In this document: positions 28,030-36,635 of the stretch, one piece after another | Numbering within the stretch: the first letter of the stretch is position 1 | Layout: every line of letters begins with the position of its first letter | DNA from: Carbonactinospora thermoautotrophica | GTDB taxonomy: Bacteria > Actinomycetota > Actinomycetes > Streptomycetales > Carbonactinosporaceae | Reading direction: 5' to 3' | Length of the DNA: 64,000 nt | NCBI RefSeq assembly: GCF_001543895.1 | Contig: NZ_JYIJ01000019.1 | Location: 806,001-870,000, forward strand | Notes under the pieces: model-generated | Seen by the model: the letters and a program-made list of their open reading frames with translations, nothing else | Database searches by the model: none | Told to the model about the DNA's origin: nothing | Translations under genes and position numbers: made by a program

Positions 28030-28557
28030 CGTTTCCCGGGGAGTCCGCTCGCTCCGGTCGCAAGAGCGGGCTGGGCAACAGCGCCGCGCCCGGCCTCCGG
28101 CTGGAGGTGCTGCCCTGCCCGCGCCTCTCCGGCCCGCTGAGCCCCTGCGACGATCGGGTAGCGAGTCCTCGCAGCCTCCCCTCCCCGGTGAGCGGCGTCC
28201 GCCACGTCGCGTCCGACGCGGTGCCGTGGGTCGCCAGGGGTCGGGGACGGCCCATGCCGGCGTAGTGGTGGACGGACCCATGACGCAACCGCCCCCGTGA
28301 GCTCGGGAGCTCACGGGGGCGGACACGCTCAGGCCGGTGTGCAGGCCGCCTCGCGGCGAAAGGCGCAACGGGGCTCCAGCCGAACGGTATTCCCCGAAGG
28401 CAAGGGTTGAGGCCCGGGGGCACTGGACACACCGACCACGACCCAGCCTACCGGCTCGCCCGTCCTTGTGCTCCCGAATGCTCCGGCACGGGCTGTGAAC
28501 CTGGTCACCTCGCCGACCACCCGCGGTGGCGTGCGGGCGGGCTGACAAGGTAAAGGC
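28030..28557. other. 530 bp without a recognisable gene
   Basis: Open frames on both strands are unconvincing. The one clear structure is the 34-nt hairpin at 28289-28322. The last 60 bp before 28558 presumably hold the promoter of the DUF202 pair. Confidence 0.4.
28289..28322. repeat. 16-bp perfect inverted repeat
   Basis: CCGCCCCCGTGAGCTC (28289-28304) and its exact complement (28307-28322) are separated by GG only. A very stable hairpin in a non-coding stretch, without a T-run on either side. It may be a factor-independent terminator of an unseen transcript or a protein-binding palindrome. Confidence 0.7.
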
Positions 28558-28929
28558 ATGAGCGGACGCCAGAGCTGGTCCTCCCGGCTGCGCAGCGTCG
28601 GCCGGGAACCCGACCCGCGGTTCACCCTGGCCAACGAGCGCACCTTCCTCGCCTGGATCCGCACCGCGCTCGCCCTGATCGCGGGCGGCATCGGCGTGGT
28701 CTCCTTCGTCCCCGAGTTCGCCGTGCCCGGCGCTCGGGAGGTCGTCGCGGCCGTCCTCGTCCTGTTCGGCGTGGCCCTGAGCGCGACCGCCTTCCACCGC
28801 TGGTACCGCACCGAACTCGCCCTGCGCCGCGACGAGCCCCTGCCCGCCCCGTCCCTCGCCCCGATCCTCGGCTACGGCGTGGCGATCGTCGCCGTCGCCA
28901 CCCTGGTTCTCGTCCTGATCCCGGCATGA
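28558..28929 (+). CDS. DUF202 (YidH-type) membrane protein
   Basis: 123 residues with three membrane segments. The signature is LANERTFLAWIRTALALIAGG near the N-terminus. Function unknown. Its TGA overlaps the next ATG by 4 bp, and the next gene is another DUF202 protein, so the two likely act as a pair. Confidence 0.87.
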   Translation: MSGRQSWSSRLRSVGREPDPRFTLANERTFLAWIRTALALIAGGIGVVSFVPEFAVPGAREVVAAVLVLFGVALSATAFHRWYRTELALRRDEPLPAPSLAPILGYGVAIVAVATLVLVLIPA

Positions 28930-29246
28930 CACCTCGGCTCTGGGACCCCGGCGTCCAGAACGAACGCACCGCCCTCGCCTGGGCCCGCACGGCTCTCGGG
29001 CTCACCGTCTGCGCCCTGCTGGCCGCCCGGCTGGCCCGCACGCACGAGCCCCGCGCCACCCTGGCCGTGGCCTTCCTCGGGACGGCCACCGCGGGCGCCG
29101 TCCTGTACGCGGCCAGCCGCCGCTACCGCGCCCGCGCGGCCGACCTGCGGGCCGGCCGGCCGATCGTCGCCCCAGCCGCCGTCCTCGGCCTGACCGCCAC
29201 GGTCCACGCGCTCGGCCTGGCCACCCTGGCCCTGCTGCTGCTCTGA
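28926..29246 (+). CDS. DUF202 membrane protein
   Basis: 106 residues with three membrane segments and the DUF202 signature in variant form, QNERTALAWARTALGLTV. Translationally coupled to the upstream YidH-type gene (ATGA). Converges on uppP with 30 bp between stop codons. Confidence 0.87.
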   Translation: MTPRLWDPGVQNERTALAWARTALGLTVCALLAARLARTHEPRATLAVAFLGTATAGAVLYAASRRYRARAADLRAGRPIVAPAAVLGLTATVHALGLATLALLLL

Positions 29247-29276
29247 GGCGCCGGCGCACGGCGCGGGCCGGGGCGG

Positions 29277-30110
29277 TCAGTGGAACGCGCCGGACTCCGG
29301 AGCCAGCACCCCGGTGCCAACCAGCACCAGGATGAGGACGCCGAGGGCGATCCGGTAGATCACGAAGGGCGCGAAGCTCCGGGTGGAGATGTAGCGCAGG
29401 AACCAGGCGATCGCCGCGTACCCCACCAGGAAGGCGATCAGCGTGGCCACGATGGTGGGACCCCACGACACGTGGGAGTCGCCGATCTCGGACAGTTCGA
29501 AGAATCCGGAGGCGAGCACGGCGGGGATGGCGAGCAGGAACGAGTACCTGGCGGCCGCCTCGCGGGTGTAGCCGAGCAGCAGGCCGCCGGTGATGGTCGC
29601 GCCGGAGCGGGACACCCCGGGGATGAGCGCCATCGACTGGGCGAGCCCGAACAACAGGCCGTCACGCACGCTCAGGTCGTCCAGCTTGAGGCGCTGGGTG
29701 GCGAACCGGTCCGCCACGCCGAGGATGATGCCGAGGACGATGAGCGTGGCCGCGATCAGCCGCAGGTCGCGGAACGGCCCCTCGATCGTCTCCTTCAGGG
29801 TCACGCCGAGCACCCCGATCGGGATCGTGCCCACGATGACGAGCCAGCCCATCCGGGCGTCCAGGTGCGAGCGCAGTTCGGGCCGCCCGAGTGAGCGGAC
29901 CCACGTGCTGATGATCCGTCCGATGTCACGCCGGAAGTACAGGAGCACCGCGGTCTCGGTGCCGATCTGCGTGACGGCGGTGAAGGCGGCACCCGGGTCG
30001 TGCCAGCCGGCCAGCGCCGCGGTGATGCGCAGGTGGGCGCTGGAGGAGATGGGCAGGAACTCCGTCAACCCCTGAACGAGGCCGAGGACGATCGCTTCGA
30101 ACCAGCTCAT
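29277..30110 (-). CDS. uppP: undecaprenyl-diphosphatase UppP
   Basis: 277-residue integral membrane enzyme that recycles undecaprenyl diphosphate to the monophosphate carrier for wall synthesis; it also gives bacitracin tolerance. Motifs GLVQGLTEFLPISSSAHL (catalytic Glu and Ser) and IPGVSRSGATI (Arg). ATG at 30110 begins MSWFEAIVLG and is right for family length; an upstream in-frame start at 30212 adds a polar tail that does not fit. No strong ribosome site is visible. Confidence 0.95.
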   Translation of the reverse strand: MSWFEAIVLGLVQGLTEFLPISSSAHLRITAALAGWHDPGAAFTAVTQIGTETAVLLYFRRDIGRIISTWVRSLGRPELRSHLDARMGWLVIVGTIPIGVLGVTLKETIEGPFRDLRLIAATLIVLGIILGVADRFATQRLKLDDLSVRDGLLFGLAQSMALIPGVSRSGATITGGLLLGYTREAAARYSFLLAIPAVLASGFFELSEIGDSHVSWGPTIVATLIAFLVGYAAIAWFLRYISTRSFAPFVIYRIALGVLILVLVGTGVLAPESGAFH

Positions 30111-30501
30111 AGGAAGTCGTTCGCGTCCGTTCTGGTGGCAAGGCGGGGTGTGGGGTCTGCCGACGGAGCCTTTTCCTGGCTCTTGTCGGTGGACAGGGGC
30201 ACGGTGAGGCACGGGGCGACCACCGAGCCGCCGCGGCGGACCTGCGGCAGGATCTTAGTGGTCCGGGCTTGCCCGGGTATCTCCGTGCGCCCGGGGACCC
30301 GTGGGACGCCGCACGGGAACCGGCACGCCGGAGCCCGGCGCGGCCGGCGAGTCCGACCGATGCGCGAAACCGTCGGCGGGCGGTGCTGCCGCGTGGTATG
30401 GAACACCCTGGTGCTGCGGGCGCGCCGCAGCACCAGGCCGCCCCGCCCGCAGGCCGGACGAGGTGGGTTCCCGAGCGGTGCGCGGACGAGAGGATCGACG
30501 G
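30111..30501. other. 390-bp divergent intergenic region (uppP / recD2)
   Basis: No gene recognised. Short frames on both strands are not protein-like. It must contain the two divergent promoters; I see no convincing hexamers. Confidence 0.4.
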
Positions 30502-32721
30502 GTGGGTGACGTCAGGACTGCGCCGGGCACCGTGCTGGAGGCGGTGCTCGAGCGGATCACCTATGTCAACGAGGAGACCGGCTATACCGTCGCCCGGGTG
30601 GCTACCGACCGCGGCGGCGACCTGCTGACCGTGGTGGGCGCGCTGCTGGGCGCCCAGCCCGGGGAGAGCCTGCGGCTGGTCGGCCGGTGGGGCAGCCACC
30701 CCCAGTACGGGCGCCAGTTCCTGGTGGAGAACTACACGACGGTGCTGCCCGCCACCGTGCAGGGCATACGCCGCTACCTCGGGTCCGGGCTGATCAAGGG
30801 GATCGGGCCGAAGCTCGCCGAGCGGATCGTGGACCACTTCGGGGTCGACACGCTGCGTGTCATCGAGGAGGAGCCGGGGCGGCTGATCGAGGTCGAGGGA
30901 CTGGGGCCGAAGCGCACCGCGTTGATCGCCGCGGCCTGGGAGGAGCAGAAGGCGATCAAGGAGGTCATGGTCTTCCTGCAAGGCGTGGGGGTGTCCACCT
31001 CGCTGGCCGTGCGCATCTACAAGCAGTACGGCGACGCCTCGATCTCGGTGGTGCGCAACGAGCCGTACCGGCTGGCCGCCGACGTGTGGGGGATCGGGTT
31101 CAAGACCGCCGACGCCATCGCGCAGTCGGTCGGCATCCCGCACGACTCCCCGCAACGGGTCAAGGCCGGTCTGCAGTACACGCTGTCGCAGGCCAGCGAG
31201 GACGGACACTGCTTCCTGCCGCAGGACAAGCTGATCGCGGACGCGGCGAGGATCCTCGAAGTGGACACCAAGCTGATCGCCGAGTGCCTGGACGACCTGG
31301 TCGCCGAGGAAGGCGTGGTCCGCGAGACCGTGCCCGGCCCGGACGGGGAGCCGACGACCGCGGTGTACCTCGTCCCGTTCCACCGGGCCGAGGTGTCCCT
31401 GGCCAACCAGTTGCTGCGGCTGTTGCGCGCCGACGCCGACCGGATGCCGGCCTTCGGCTCGGTCGATTGGGGCGCGGCGCTGGGTTGGCTACGGCAGCGG
31501 ACCGGGGTGGAGCTGGCGCCCGAGCAGGAGCAGGCCGTCCGCCTCGCGCTGACCCGGAAGGTCGCGGTCCTCACCGGGGGACCGGGATGCGGCAAGAGCT
31601 TCACGGTCCGCTCGATCGTCACCCTGGCCGCCGCCAAGGGCGCCAAGATCGTGCTGGCCGCCCCCACCGGCCGGGCGGCCAAGCGGCTGGCCGAGCTGAC
31701 TGGGCACGAGGCCGCCACCGTGCACCGGCTGCTGCAGCTCAAGCCCGGCGGCGACGCCGCCTTCGACCGGGACAACCCGCTGGACGCCGACCTGCTGGTC
31801 GTGGACGAGGTCTCGATGCTCGACCTGCTCCTGGCGAACAAGCTCGTCAAGGCGGTCCCACCCGGCGCCCACCTGCTCCTGGTCGGCGACGTGGACCAGT
31901 TGCCCAGCGTCGGCGCTGGCGAGGTCCTGCGCGACCTGCTCGCCGCCGAGGCGATCCCCCGGGTCCGGCTCACCCGCGTCTTCCGGCAGGCCCAGCAATC
32001 CGGGGTGGTCACCAACGCGCACCGCATCAACGCCGGCCTGCTGCCCCACACCCGGGGGCTGGCCGACTTCTTCCTCTTCCCGTGCGAGGACGCCGAGGCC
32101 ACCGCCGAGCTGACCGTGGACGTGGCCGTTCGGCGCATCCCCCGCAAGTTCGGGCTCGACCCCCGTCGGGACGTCCAGGTGCTCACCCCCATGCACCGCG
32201 GGCCGGCCGGGGCCGGGGCGCTCAACGTCCTCCTGCAGCAGGCGCTCACCCCCGGCCGCGAAGGCGTCCCGGAGCGCCGTTCCGGCGGCCGGGTGTTCCG
32301 CGTCGGCGACAAGGTCACCCAGATCCGCAACAACTACGACAAGGGCCAGGCCGGGGTCTTCAACGGCACCGCCGGGGTCATCACCAACATCTCGCTGGAG
32401 GATCAGCGGCTCACCGTCCTCACCGAGGAGGACGAGCGGATCGACTACGACTTCGACGAGCTGGACGAGCTCGTGCACGCCTACGCGATCACCATCCACC
32501 GCTCCCAGGGCAGCGAGTACCCGGCCGTGGTCGTCCCGCTGACCACCAGCGCCTGGATGATGCTGCAGCGGAACCTGCTCTACACCGCCGTCACCCGCGC
32601 CAAGCGGCTCGTCGTTCTCGTCGGCTCCCGCCGTGCCCTGGCCCAGGCCGTCCGCACCGTCGGCGCCGGGCGGCGGCACACCGCGCTCGCCTACCGCATC
32701 GGCTGCGTGGGCCGGCCATGA
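30502..32721 (+). CDS. recD2: ATP-dependent RecD2-like DNA helicase
   Basis: 739 residues. An N-terminal OB-like domain and helix-hairpin-helix repeats (LIKGIGPKLAERIV, VEGLGPKRTALI) come first, then superfamily 1 helicase motifs: LTGGPGCGKSF (Walker A, near residue 360), LLVVDEVSML (Walker B), VGDVDQLPSVG, and a C-terminal AYAITIHRSQGSEYPAV with TAVTRAKRLVV. RecD2 is a 5'-3' helicase outside RecBCD, linked to repair and replication. GTG at 30502 follows GAGAGG; the frame is open further upstream to 30301 without a better site. Length matches the family. Confidence 0.93.
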   Translation: MGDVRTAPGTVLEAVLERITYVNEETGYTVARVATDRGGDLLTVVGALLGAQPGESLRLVGRWGSHPQYGRQFLVENYTTVLPATVQGIRRYLGSGLIKGIGPKLAERIVDHFGVDTLRVIEEEPGRLIEVEGLGPKRTALIAAAWEEQKAIKEVMVFLQGVGVSTSLAVRIYKQYGDASISVVRNEPYRLAADVWGIGFKTADAIAQSVGIPHDSPQRVKAGLQYTLSQASEDGHCFLPQDKLIADAARILEVDTKLIAECLDDLVAEEGVVRETVPGPDGEPTTAVYLVPFHRAEVSLANQLLRLLRADADRMPAFGSVDWGAALGWLRQRTGVELAPEQEQAVRLALTRKVAVLTGGPGCGKSFTVRSIVTLAAAKGAKIVLAAPTGRAAKRLAELTGHEAATVHRLLQLKPGGDAAFDRDNPLDADLLVVDEVSMLDLLLANKLVKAVPPGAHLLLVGDVDQLPSVGAGEVLRDLLAAEAIPRVRLTRVFRQAQQSGVVTNAHRINAGLLPHTRGLADFFLFPCEDAEATAELTVDVAVRRIPRKFGLDPRRDVQVLTPMHRGPAGAGALNVLLQQALTPGREGVPERRSGGRVFRVGDKVTQIRNNYDKGQAGVFNGTAGVITNISLEDQRLTVLTEEDERIDYDFDELDELVHAYAITIHRSQGSEYPAVVVPLTTSAWMMLQRNLLYTAVTRAKRLVVLVGSRRALAQAVRTVGAGRRHTALAYRIGCVGRP

Positions 32722-32801
32722 CACGCCTGCGGCAAGCCCGCTCGGGGAGATCCGCCAAGACCAGCGCAGGGCATGGGCTGCCAACCCACGAGGCCGCTGG
32801 G

Positions 32802-33560
32802 TCACACCCAGCGGGTGAGGTCGTAGCACTCCTCGCAGTAGGGATCGGATGAGTCGGGCACGCGCAGGGCGTCCAACGTGGTGTCGTGCGGATCGAACAG
32901 CGCGCTGATCTCTACGCCCAGGTAGCCGCCCGGATGGCGGACCTGTCCCTTCTCCTGCGTCAGGGGCAGGTCAAGAGCCACCACCCCGCCCCGCCCGCGC
33001 GGCAGCACGTACACGCGTACCACCGACGGTCGGCGCAAGACGAACCCGACAAGGAGGAACCGGTCCGGGCGCGCCGAGGCGCCGCCTCCTGTCCACAGCG
33101 GATCTCCCAGCAGGTCGGCGACCGTGTAGGCGACCCGGTCGGTCACGTTCGCGGGCATGCTGTCTTCCGCCTCCTGGTCGGGTCCCCACCCCGACGCCAG
33201 GTGCCCGGTCATGTCCCAGGCGCGTTCGCAGTAGGGGTCGCCGGCGACCGGGACCGCCAGCGAGGACGGATCGTGGGCCTGCCGCAGGAGCATGCGTACC
33301 GCCGCGATCCCCAGCCAGGGGAGAAAACCGGCTCGGCCCTCGTGCAGGCGTAAAGGAAGATCCACGGCGAGGTGGGTGGTGGTGGGTGTGCCCGCATGGG
33401 CGAGGTGGACCCGCGTCCTGGTAGGAGCCGGCCACACCACCCCCCGGACGAACACCCCCCGAGCGTCCAAGGGCATGGCCGCGAACCGCGCGAAGGTCAT
33501 CACCGCCAGCCCCTGCTCGTGAGCCGCAGCAGTATCCACGGCCCGCTCCCCGGCATCCAT
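32802..33560 (-). CDS. hypothetical protein with an internal duplication
   Basis: 252 residues, no family recognised. The two halves resemble each other: each has a hydrophobic LPL (LAVDLPL and VALDLPL), a Gly-rich stretch, an LG(I/V) segment, HD, and ends in DPYCE..(W/Y)D(M/L)T. The Cys in each DPYCE could bind a metal or pair with the other. No signal peptide or membrane segment. ATG at 33560; the ATG at 33500 is an alternative start, and neither has a strong ribosome site. It lies between recD2 (convergent) and a secreted-protein gene. Confidence 0.65.
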   Translation of the reverse strand: MDAGERAVDTAAAHEQGLAVMTFARFAAMPLDARGVFVRGVVWPAPTRTRVHLAHAGTPTTTHLAVDLPLRLHEGRAGFLPWLGIAAVRMLLRQAHDPSSLAVPVAGDPYCERAWDMTGHLASGWGPDQEAEDSMPANVTDRVAYTVADLLGDPLWTGGGASARPDRFLLVGFVLRRPSVVRVYVLPRGRGGVVALDLPLTQEKGQVRHPGGYLGVEISALFDPHDTTLDALRVPDSSDPYCEECYDLTRWV

Positions 33561-33606
33561 GCGATCAGTCTGCTCTCTTGCCTCCGGACGGCGCTGTCAG
33601 GGGAAC

Positions 33607-33647
33607 GGGTCGGGGTGACTGGGAGCGAACCCCGACCACCCCGACCC
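33607..33647 (-). terminator. hairpin downstream of the small secreted-protein gene
   Basis: 11-bp perfect stem GGGTCGGGGTG (33607-33617) / CACCCCGACCC (33637-33647) with a 19-base loop, 15 bp past the stop codon of the gene at 33662. No clear T-run. Confidence 0.55.
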
Positions 33648-33661
33648 GGTTACCCGACGCG

Positions 33662-34243
33662 TTACCGGCTGTTTACCCAGTCCGGGCACCTTTCCATGCC
33701 CATGCAGTACGCCGTCAGGGTTCCCACCGGACGGCCGTCCGGGGTGTTGCCCAACGCGGTCCGCTGGCTGGTGTCGGCCACGCTCTTGAGTTTGATGCGC
33801 GGTCGCCCGTTCACAAGGACGTAGCCGTAGTAGACGTTGCGGGTGCCCTGGGTCTCGTCGGGATAACCGTGATAAGGCGCCTCGATAGCGCGCGGGCTAC
33901 ACATGTTGTGCTTGCCGCACGTCTTTTGGTAGCCGAAATTCGAATTCCCCTGCCGGGTGGGAATGTCACGATTATTCCAGTCCCGAGTGGCGTGCCGGAT
34001 ATGCCACCACGGGGTGCCGGCCAGGGCGTTCGGGCGGTGGGTCGCGAGCGAGGAAGAAGATGCGACGTCCCGTCGGCGGATCTCGTAATCCTCGTCCGAG
34101 ACGAACTCCACCTGGTCGGCGGCGGACGGCTCGATCTGTCGGGAAGACGACGTGAACTGATCGTGAATGTCGACGCGAGCCGCTGGTGTCGCGATGACCG
34201 CCGTGAGCAGCGTGACCACGGCGAAAACCAATCTCTTGGCCAT
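33662..34243 (-). CDS. small secreted protein, function unknown
   Basis: 193 residues. A signal peptide (KRLVFAVVTLLTAVIATPA) is followed by a polar, Arg/Asn-rich domain with four Cys (KTCGKHNMC and AYCMGMERC), which could make two disulfides outside the cell. ATG at 34243, preceded by GGGGGAAC. The gene has a lower GC feel (AT-rich codons near 33880-33990) than its neighbours, so it may be a transferred gene. No recognised domain. Confidence 0.65.
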   Translation of the reverse strand: MAKRLVFAVVTLLTAVIATPAARVDIHDQFTSSSRQIEPSAADQVEFVSDEDYEIRRRDVASSSSLATHRPNALAGTPWWHIRHATRDWNNRDIPTRQGNSNFGYQKTCGKHNMCSPRAIEAPYHGYPDETQGTRNVYYGYVLVNGRPRIKLKSVADTSQRTALGNTPDGRPVGTLTAYCMGMERCPDWVNSR

Positions 34244-34382
34244 CGAAGCTGTTCCCCCGTGTAATTCATCGGCTCAGATAGAGCCGTAATAGGGCTCTCC
34301 GAATTCTAAAGCGGCAGACATCTCAAAACAACCCCAGCCGGATGGCCTGGGCGCCGCAGGATTGACCCGTCGCGTCGGCCGG

Positions 34383-34602
34383 GCTGGCGAGGGTCAAGCC
34401 GCACGAGGGCCGGCACACCGCGGCGTCACTCGCCCTGGAGGCCGGGCTCGACGTGAGGACCGTGTCCGACCAGTCGCGCTCGACGGCCCGGATCACACCG
34501 GACCTGCGCCAGCACGCCCGCCGGGCGGCTCACGCTGACGCGGCGGAGAAGGCCGTTGCTCTCCTGCCCGGTCGCACGGTGGCGAAGGAGACGGGATCGT
34601 GA
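34383..34602 (+). pseudogene. tyrosine integrase remnant, C-terminal end (left copy)
   Basis: Open frame matching the last 70 residues of the integrase remnant at 40129-40580. It keeps the HEGR box and the shared tail VALLPGR.VAKETGS, but the second active-site region is decayed: QMGHSTTR in the right copy is QSRSTAR here, so the His is lost, and LYQHV has become LRQHA, so the nucleophile Tyr is Arg. It cannot be active. No start codon belongs to it. Confidence 0.85.
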
Positions 34603-34703
34603 CCGCGTGTTCCCATTCTGTTCTCACCTCGCGCCGTGACACGGCCGATCTCTCGGCCGGCGTTGGGCATGCTGACCCGCGTTTCCGCAGGTCAGGGGTT
34701 GAT

Positions 34704-34763
34704 AGCGGAGGGCGTGGGATTCGAACCCACGAGGCCGGGGACACCGGCCTAGCGGTTTTCAAG
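34704..34763. repeat. left attachment repeat (60 bp copy of tRNA-Ser 3' half)
   Basis: 60 bases identical to 40673-40732, covering the tRNA-Ser sequence from the anticodon loop to the 3' end plus 2 bases. Beyond 34763 the sequence no longer follows the tRNA, so this is an attachment site left by integration rather than a gene. Confidence 0.92.
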
Positions 34764-35026
34764 TCGGCTGGTGTTCGTCCCCCGTCGTTCCGGGCCATCC
34801 CTGTCCGCTCGGTTTCCGCAGGTCAGGGGTACGCCGTTATCCCTGCTCGTCCGGCTCTGATCCTGCTGGTTCCTCGCCGTCTGTTCTCACTGTGTTCCCA
34901 CGTGGTCCGCGCTCCCCCGTGGCCGCGGGCACGGAGGAGACGGCAGACAGCAAGCGGCCCCGTCGCGGCGATTCCGGCGCCGGACGGGGCCTTGATCCCC
35001 AACCCTGCGACGGAGGGCGAGGACCC

Positions 35027-35602
35027 ATGAACGAGCGTATCCAGCTTCCAACCGGCGTCGACCCGGCCAGCCTCACCAGCGCCCAGCGTGACGGGCTCGC
35101 GTGCGTGGCCTGCGGCCGTGACTACCTGAAGAACCCTGTGCCACGTGTGCCGGTCGGCCGCTCGGGCACCGGCTCGCAGGTGTTCGCCTGCGACGGCGGC
35201 GAGGGCGCCCGGTGCGCCGCGCTCCTTACCGGCCGGCGCGCCGCCGACGCCGAGGACACCGGCCAGTCGACGCCGGACGTGCGGCCCTCGTGGCTGGTCG
35301 AGCCGTGCCCGGCCTGGTGCCAGGCGACGCACCGGGAGGACGACCACCCCGTTGACCGCCGGCACTGGTCGGAGGAACTGCGCGTGCCGCTGTCACTCGC
35401 CGCGCCCGTCGAGGTCGACGAGGGCTGCTACCGGCCTGAGCAGGCCCGCGCGTACCTCGAGCAGCCCGTCCGGGAGCGTGAGCCGTTCGTGTGCCTGTCC
35501 AAGGGCGATGAACCCGCCTTCGAGCTGACGCTCGACGAGGCCCGCGCGCTCGCCGAAGCGCTGCTGGCACTGGTCGAGCAGGGCGCCGGAGGTGGCCGGT
35601 GA
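35027..35602 (+). CDS. DUF6907-type protein with N-terminal zinc-binding cysteines
   Basis: 191 residues. The N-terminus has CVACGRD and a later CDGG, which may bind zinc. The second half resembles DUF6907 of Streptomyces integrative elements and plasmids: PCPAWCQATH ... DHPVD..HWS, then a beta-rich region and a final helix DEARALAEALLAL. ATG at 35027 behind GGAGGGCGAGG. Translationally coupled to the next gene (GTGA overlap). Function unknown; the setting suggests a mobile-element accessory role. Confidence 0.72.
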   Translation: MNERIQLPTGVDPASLTSAQRDGLACVACGRDYLKNPVPRVPVGRSGTGSQVFACDGGEGARCAALLTGRRAADAEDTGQSTPDVRPSWLVEPCPAWCQATHREDDHPVDRRHWSEELRVPLSLAAPVEVDEGCYRPEQARAYLEQPVREREPFVCLSKGDEPAFELTLDEARALAEALLALVEQGAGGGR

Positions 35603-36360
35603 ACAGGCTCCTCGGATACCTCGCGCTGACCGCCACCGTCTGCCTGACGGCATACGGCGAATGGCTGTTCGCGATGCGGGTCGGGTGGCCGGCCCTGGTC
35701 GCCGTGGCCATGCCCGTGAGCCTCGACGTGTATGTGATCCTGTCCTTCCGGACGCGACGCGACGTCGGCCCGGCGCTCGCGCTCATGGCCGGCACCAACG
35801 TTCTCGCGCACTTGGTCGAGGTGGTGCCCGTCATGGCGACCGCGGTCACGGTCGACGGCCGGGAAGTGATGCGCCCGGCGTGGTGGGTCGTCGCTGCCGC
35901 GTCAGCGCTGCCGCCTGTGGTGCTGTGGCGGATTCACCGGATCACGTTGGGAGCGCTGCCGGCCGTCGAGCCGGAAACACCCCGGGAAGCGCCCCCGCAG
36001 CCCGCTTCCACCGCAGGTCAGGACGCGCGGGAAGCGTTCTCCACGACCGGGCGGGAAGCATCCCCGGAAGCGCCCGCTACGCCGCTTCCCGCCGCGGCCG
36101 TGACCATCCCCGCGCCCGCTTCCCGCGACATTGCGACCGGCGGCCGGAAGCGTCCCGTGCGGGAGCGCCGGGCAGCCGACCGACGCACGCATGCCGACCT
36201 GGTCGCCGCCGCGTACGAGGCCGACCGGGAAGCGATCCAGGCGACCGGGAAGCCGCTGTCGTACCGGCGCGCCGCCGAGATCCTCGGCGTCCGGTTCGAC
36301 CGGGCGAAAGCCGCGCTCGACGAGGCGCGCCGGCTCGGCGCGGCCGTCGACGCCGCTTAG
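35599..36360 (+). CDS. membrane protein of the DUF2637/SpdB type with C-terminal DNA-binding-like region
   Basis: 253 residues. Three or four N-terminal membrane segments (YLALTATVCLTAYGEWLF, ALVAVAMPVSLDVYVIL, ALALMAGTNVLAHL, WWVVAAASALPPVVLW), then a long Pro/Ala/Thr linker, then a basic C-terminus (GGRKRPVRERRAADRRTHADLV) with a possible helix-turn-helix (YRRAAEILGVRFDRAKAALDEARR). The layout resembles DUF2637/SpdB proteins of actinomycete plasmids, linked to spread between hyphae. GTG at 35599 overlaps the upstream stop. The exact family is uncertain. Confidence 0.7.
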   Translation: MNRLLGYLALTATVCLTAYGEWLFAMRVGWPALVAVAMPVSLDVYVILSFRTRRDVGPALALMAGTNVLAHLVEVVPVMATAVTVDGREVMRPAWWVVAAASALPPVVLWRIHRITLGALPAVEPETPREAPPQPASTAGQDAREAFSTTGREASPEAPATPLPAAAVTIPAPASRDIATGGRKRPVRERRAADRRTHADLVAAAYEADREAIQATGKPLSYRRAAEILGVRFDRAKAALDEARRLGAAVDAA

Positions 36361-36472
36361 TCCGTACATCGGCCTCGACGGCGTCGAGGCGAGCTACCAC
36401 CGAACAGCGGAACGCCCCTACGGGATGCCATGCCGTGCATCGGATCGAGCAGTGTCTCGGCTGACATGAGAT

Positions 36473-36506
36473 CGCCCCGTCCCCCACACGGGGACGGGGC
36501 GGCTTT
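36473..36506 (+). terminator. intrinsic terminator in the integrated element
   Basis: Perfect 12-bp stem CGCCCCGTCCCC / GGGGACGGGGCG with a 5-base loop (CACAC), followed by GCTTT. It ends the DUF6907/membrane-protein operon about 110 bp past its stop codon. Confidence 0.75.
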
Positions 36507-36562
36507 CGCTGTTCCCGGCTACGCGCGCTGGGCATAGCCTGGGACGTGATCTACGGCAACGA

Positions 36563-36613
36563 GAGGATACGGACACGTCCAGGACGGCTACCATCCGGCG
36601 TCCGCGTATCCTC
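36563..36613. promoter_or_regulatory. inverted repeat upstream of the XRE regulator, candidate operator
   Basis: GAGGATAC (36563-36570) and GTATCCTC (36606-36613) are perfect inverted half-sites 35 bp apart, each flanked by a GGAC/GTCC element. They end 22 bp before the regulator's likely GTG start. Spacing of half-sites by about three to four helical turns is compatible with a dimer or a loop. Inference only. Confidence 0.45.
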
Positions 36614-36635
36614 CACACCTGCGCTGGAGGTGTCC

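Noticed and set aside
34704-34763. second tRNA-Ser gene
   Set aside because: Only the 3' half is present; the 5' acceptor strand and D arm are missing, so it is an attachment site.
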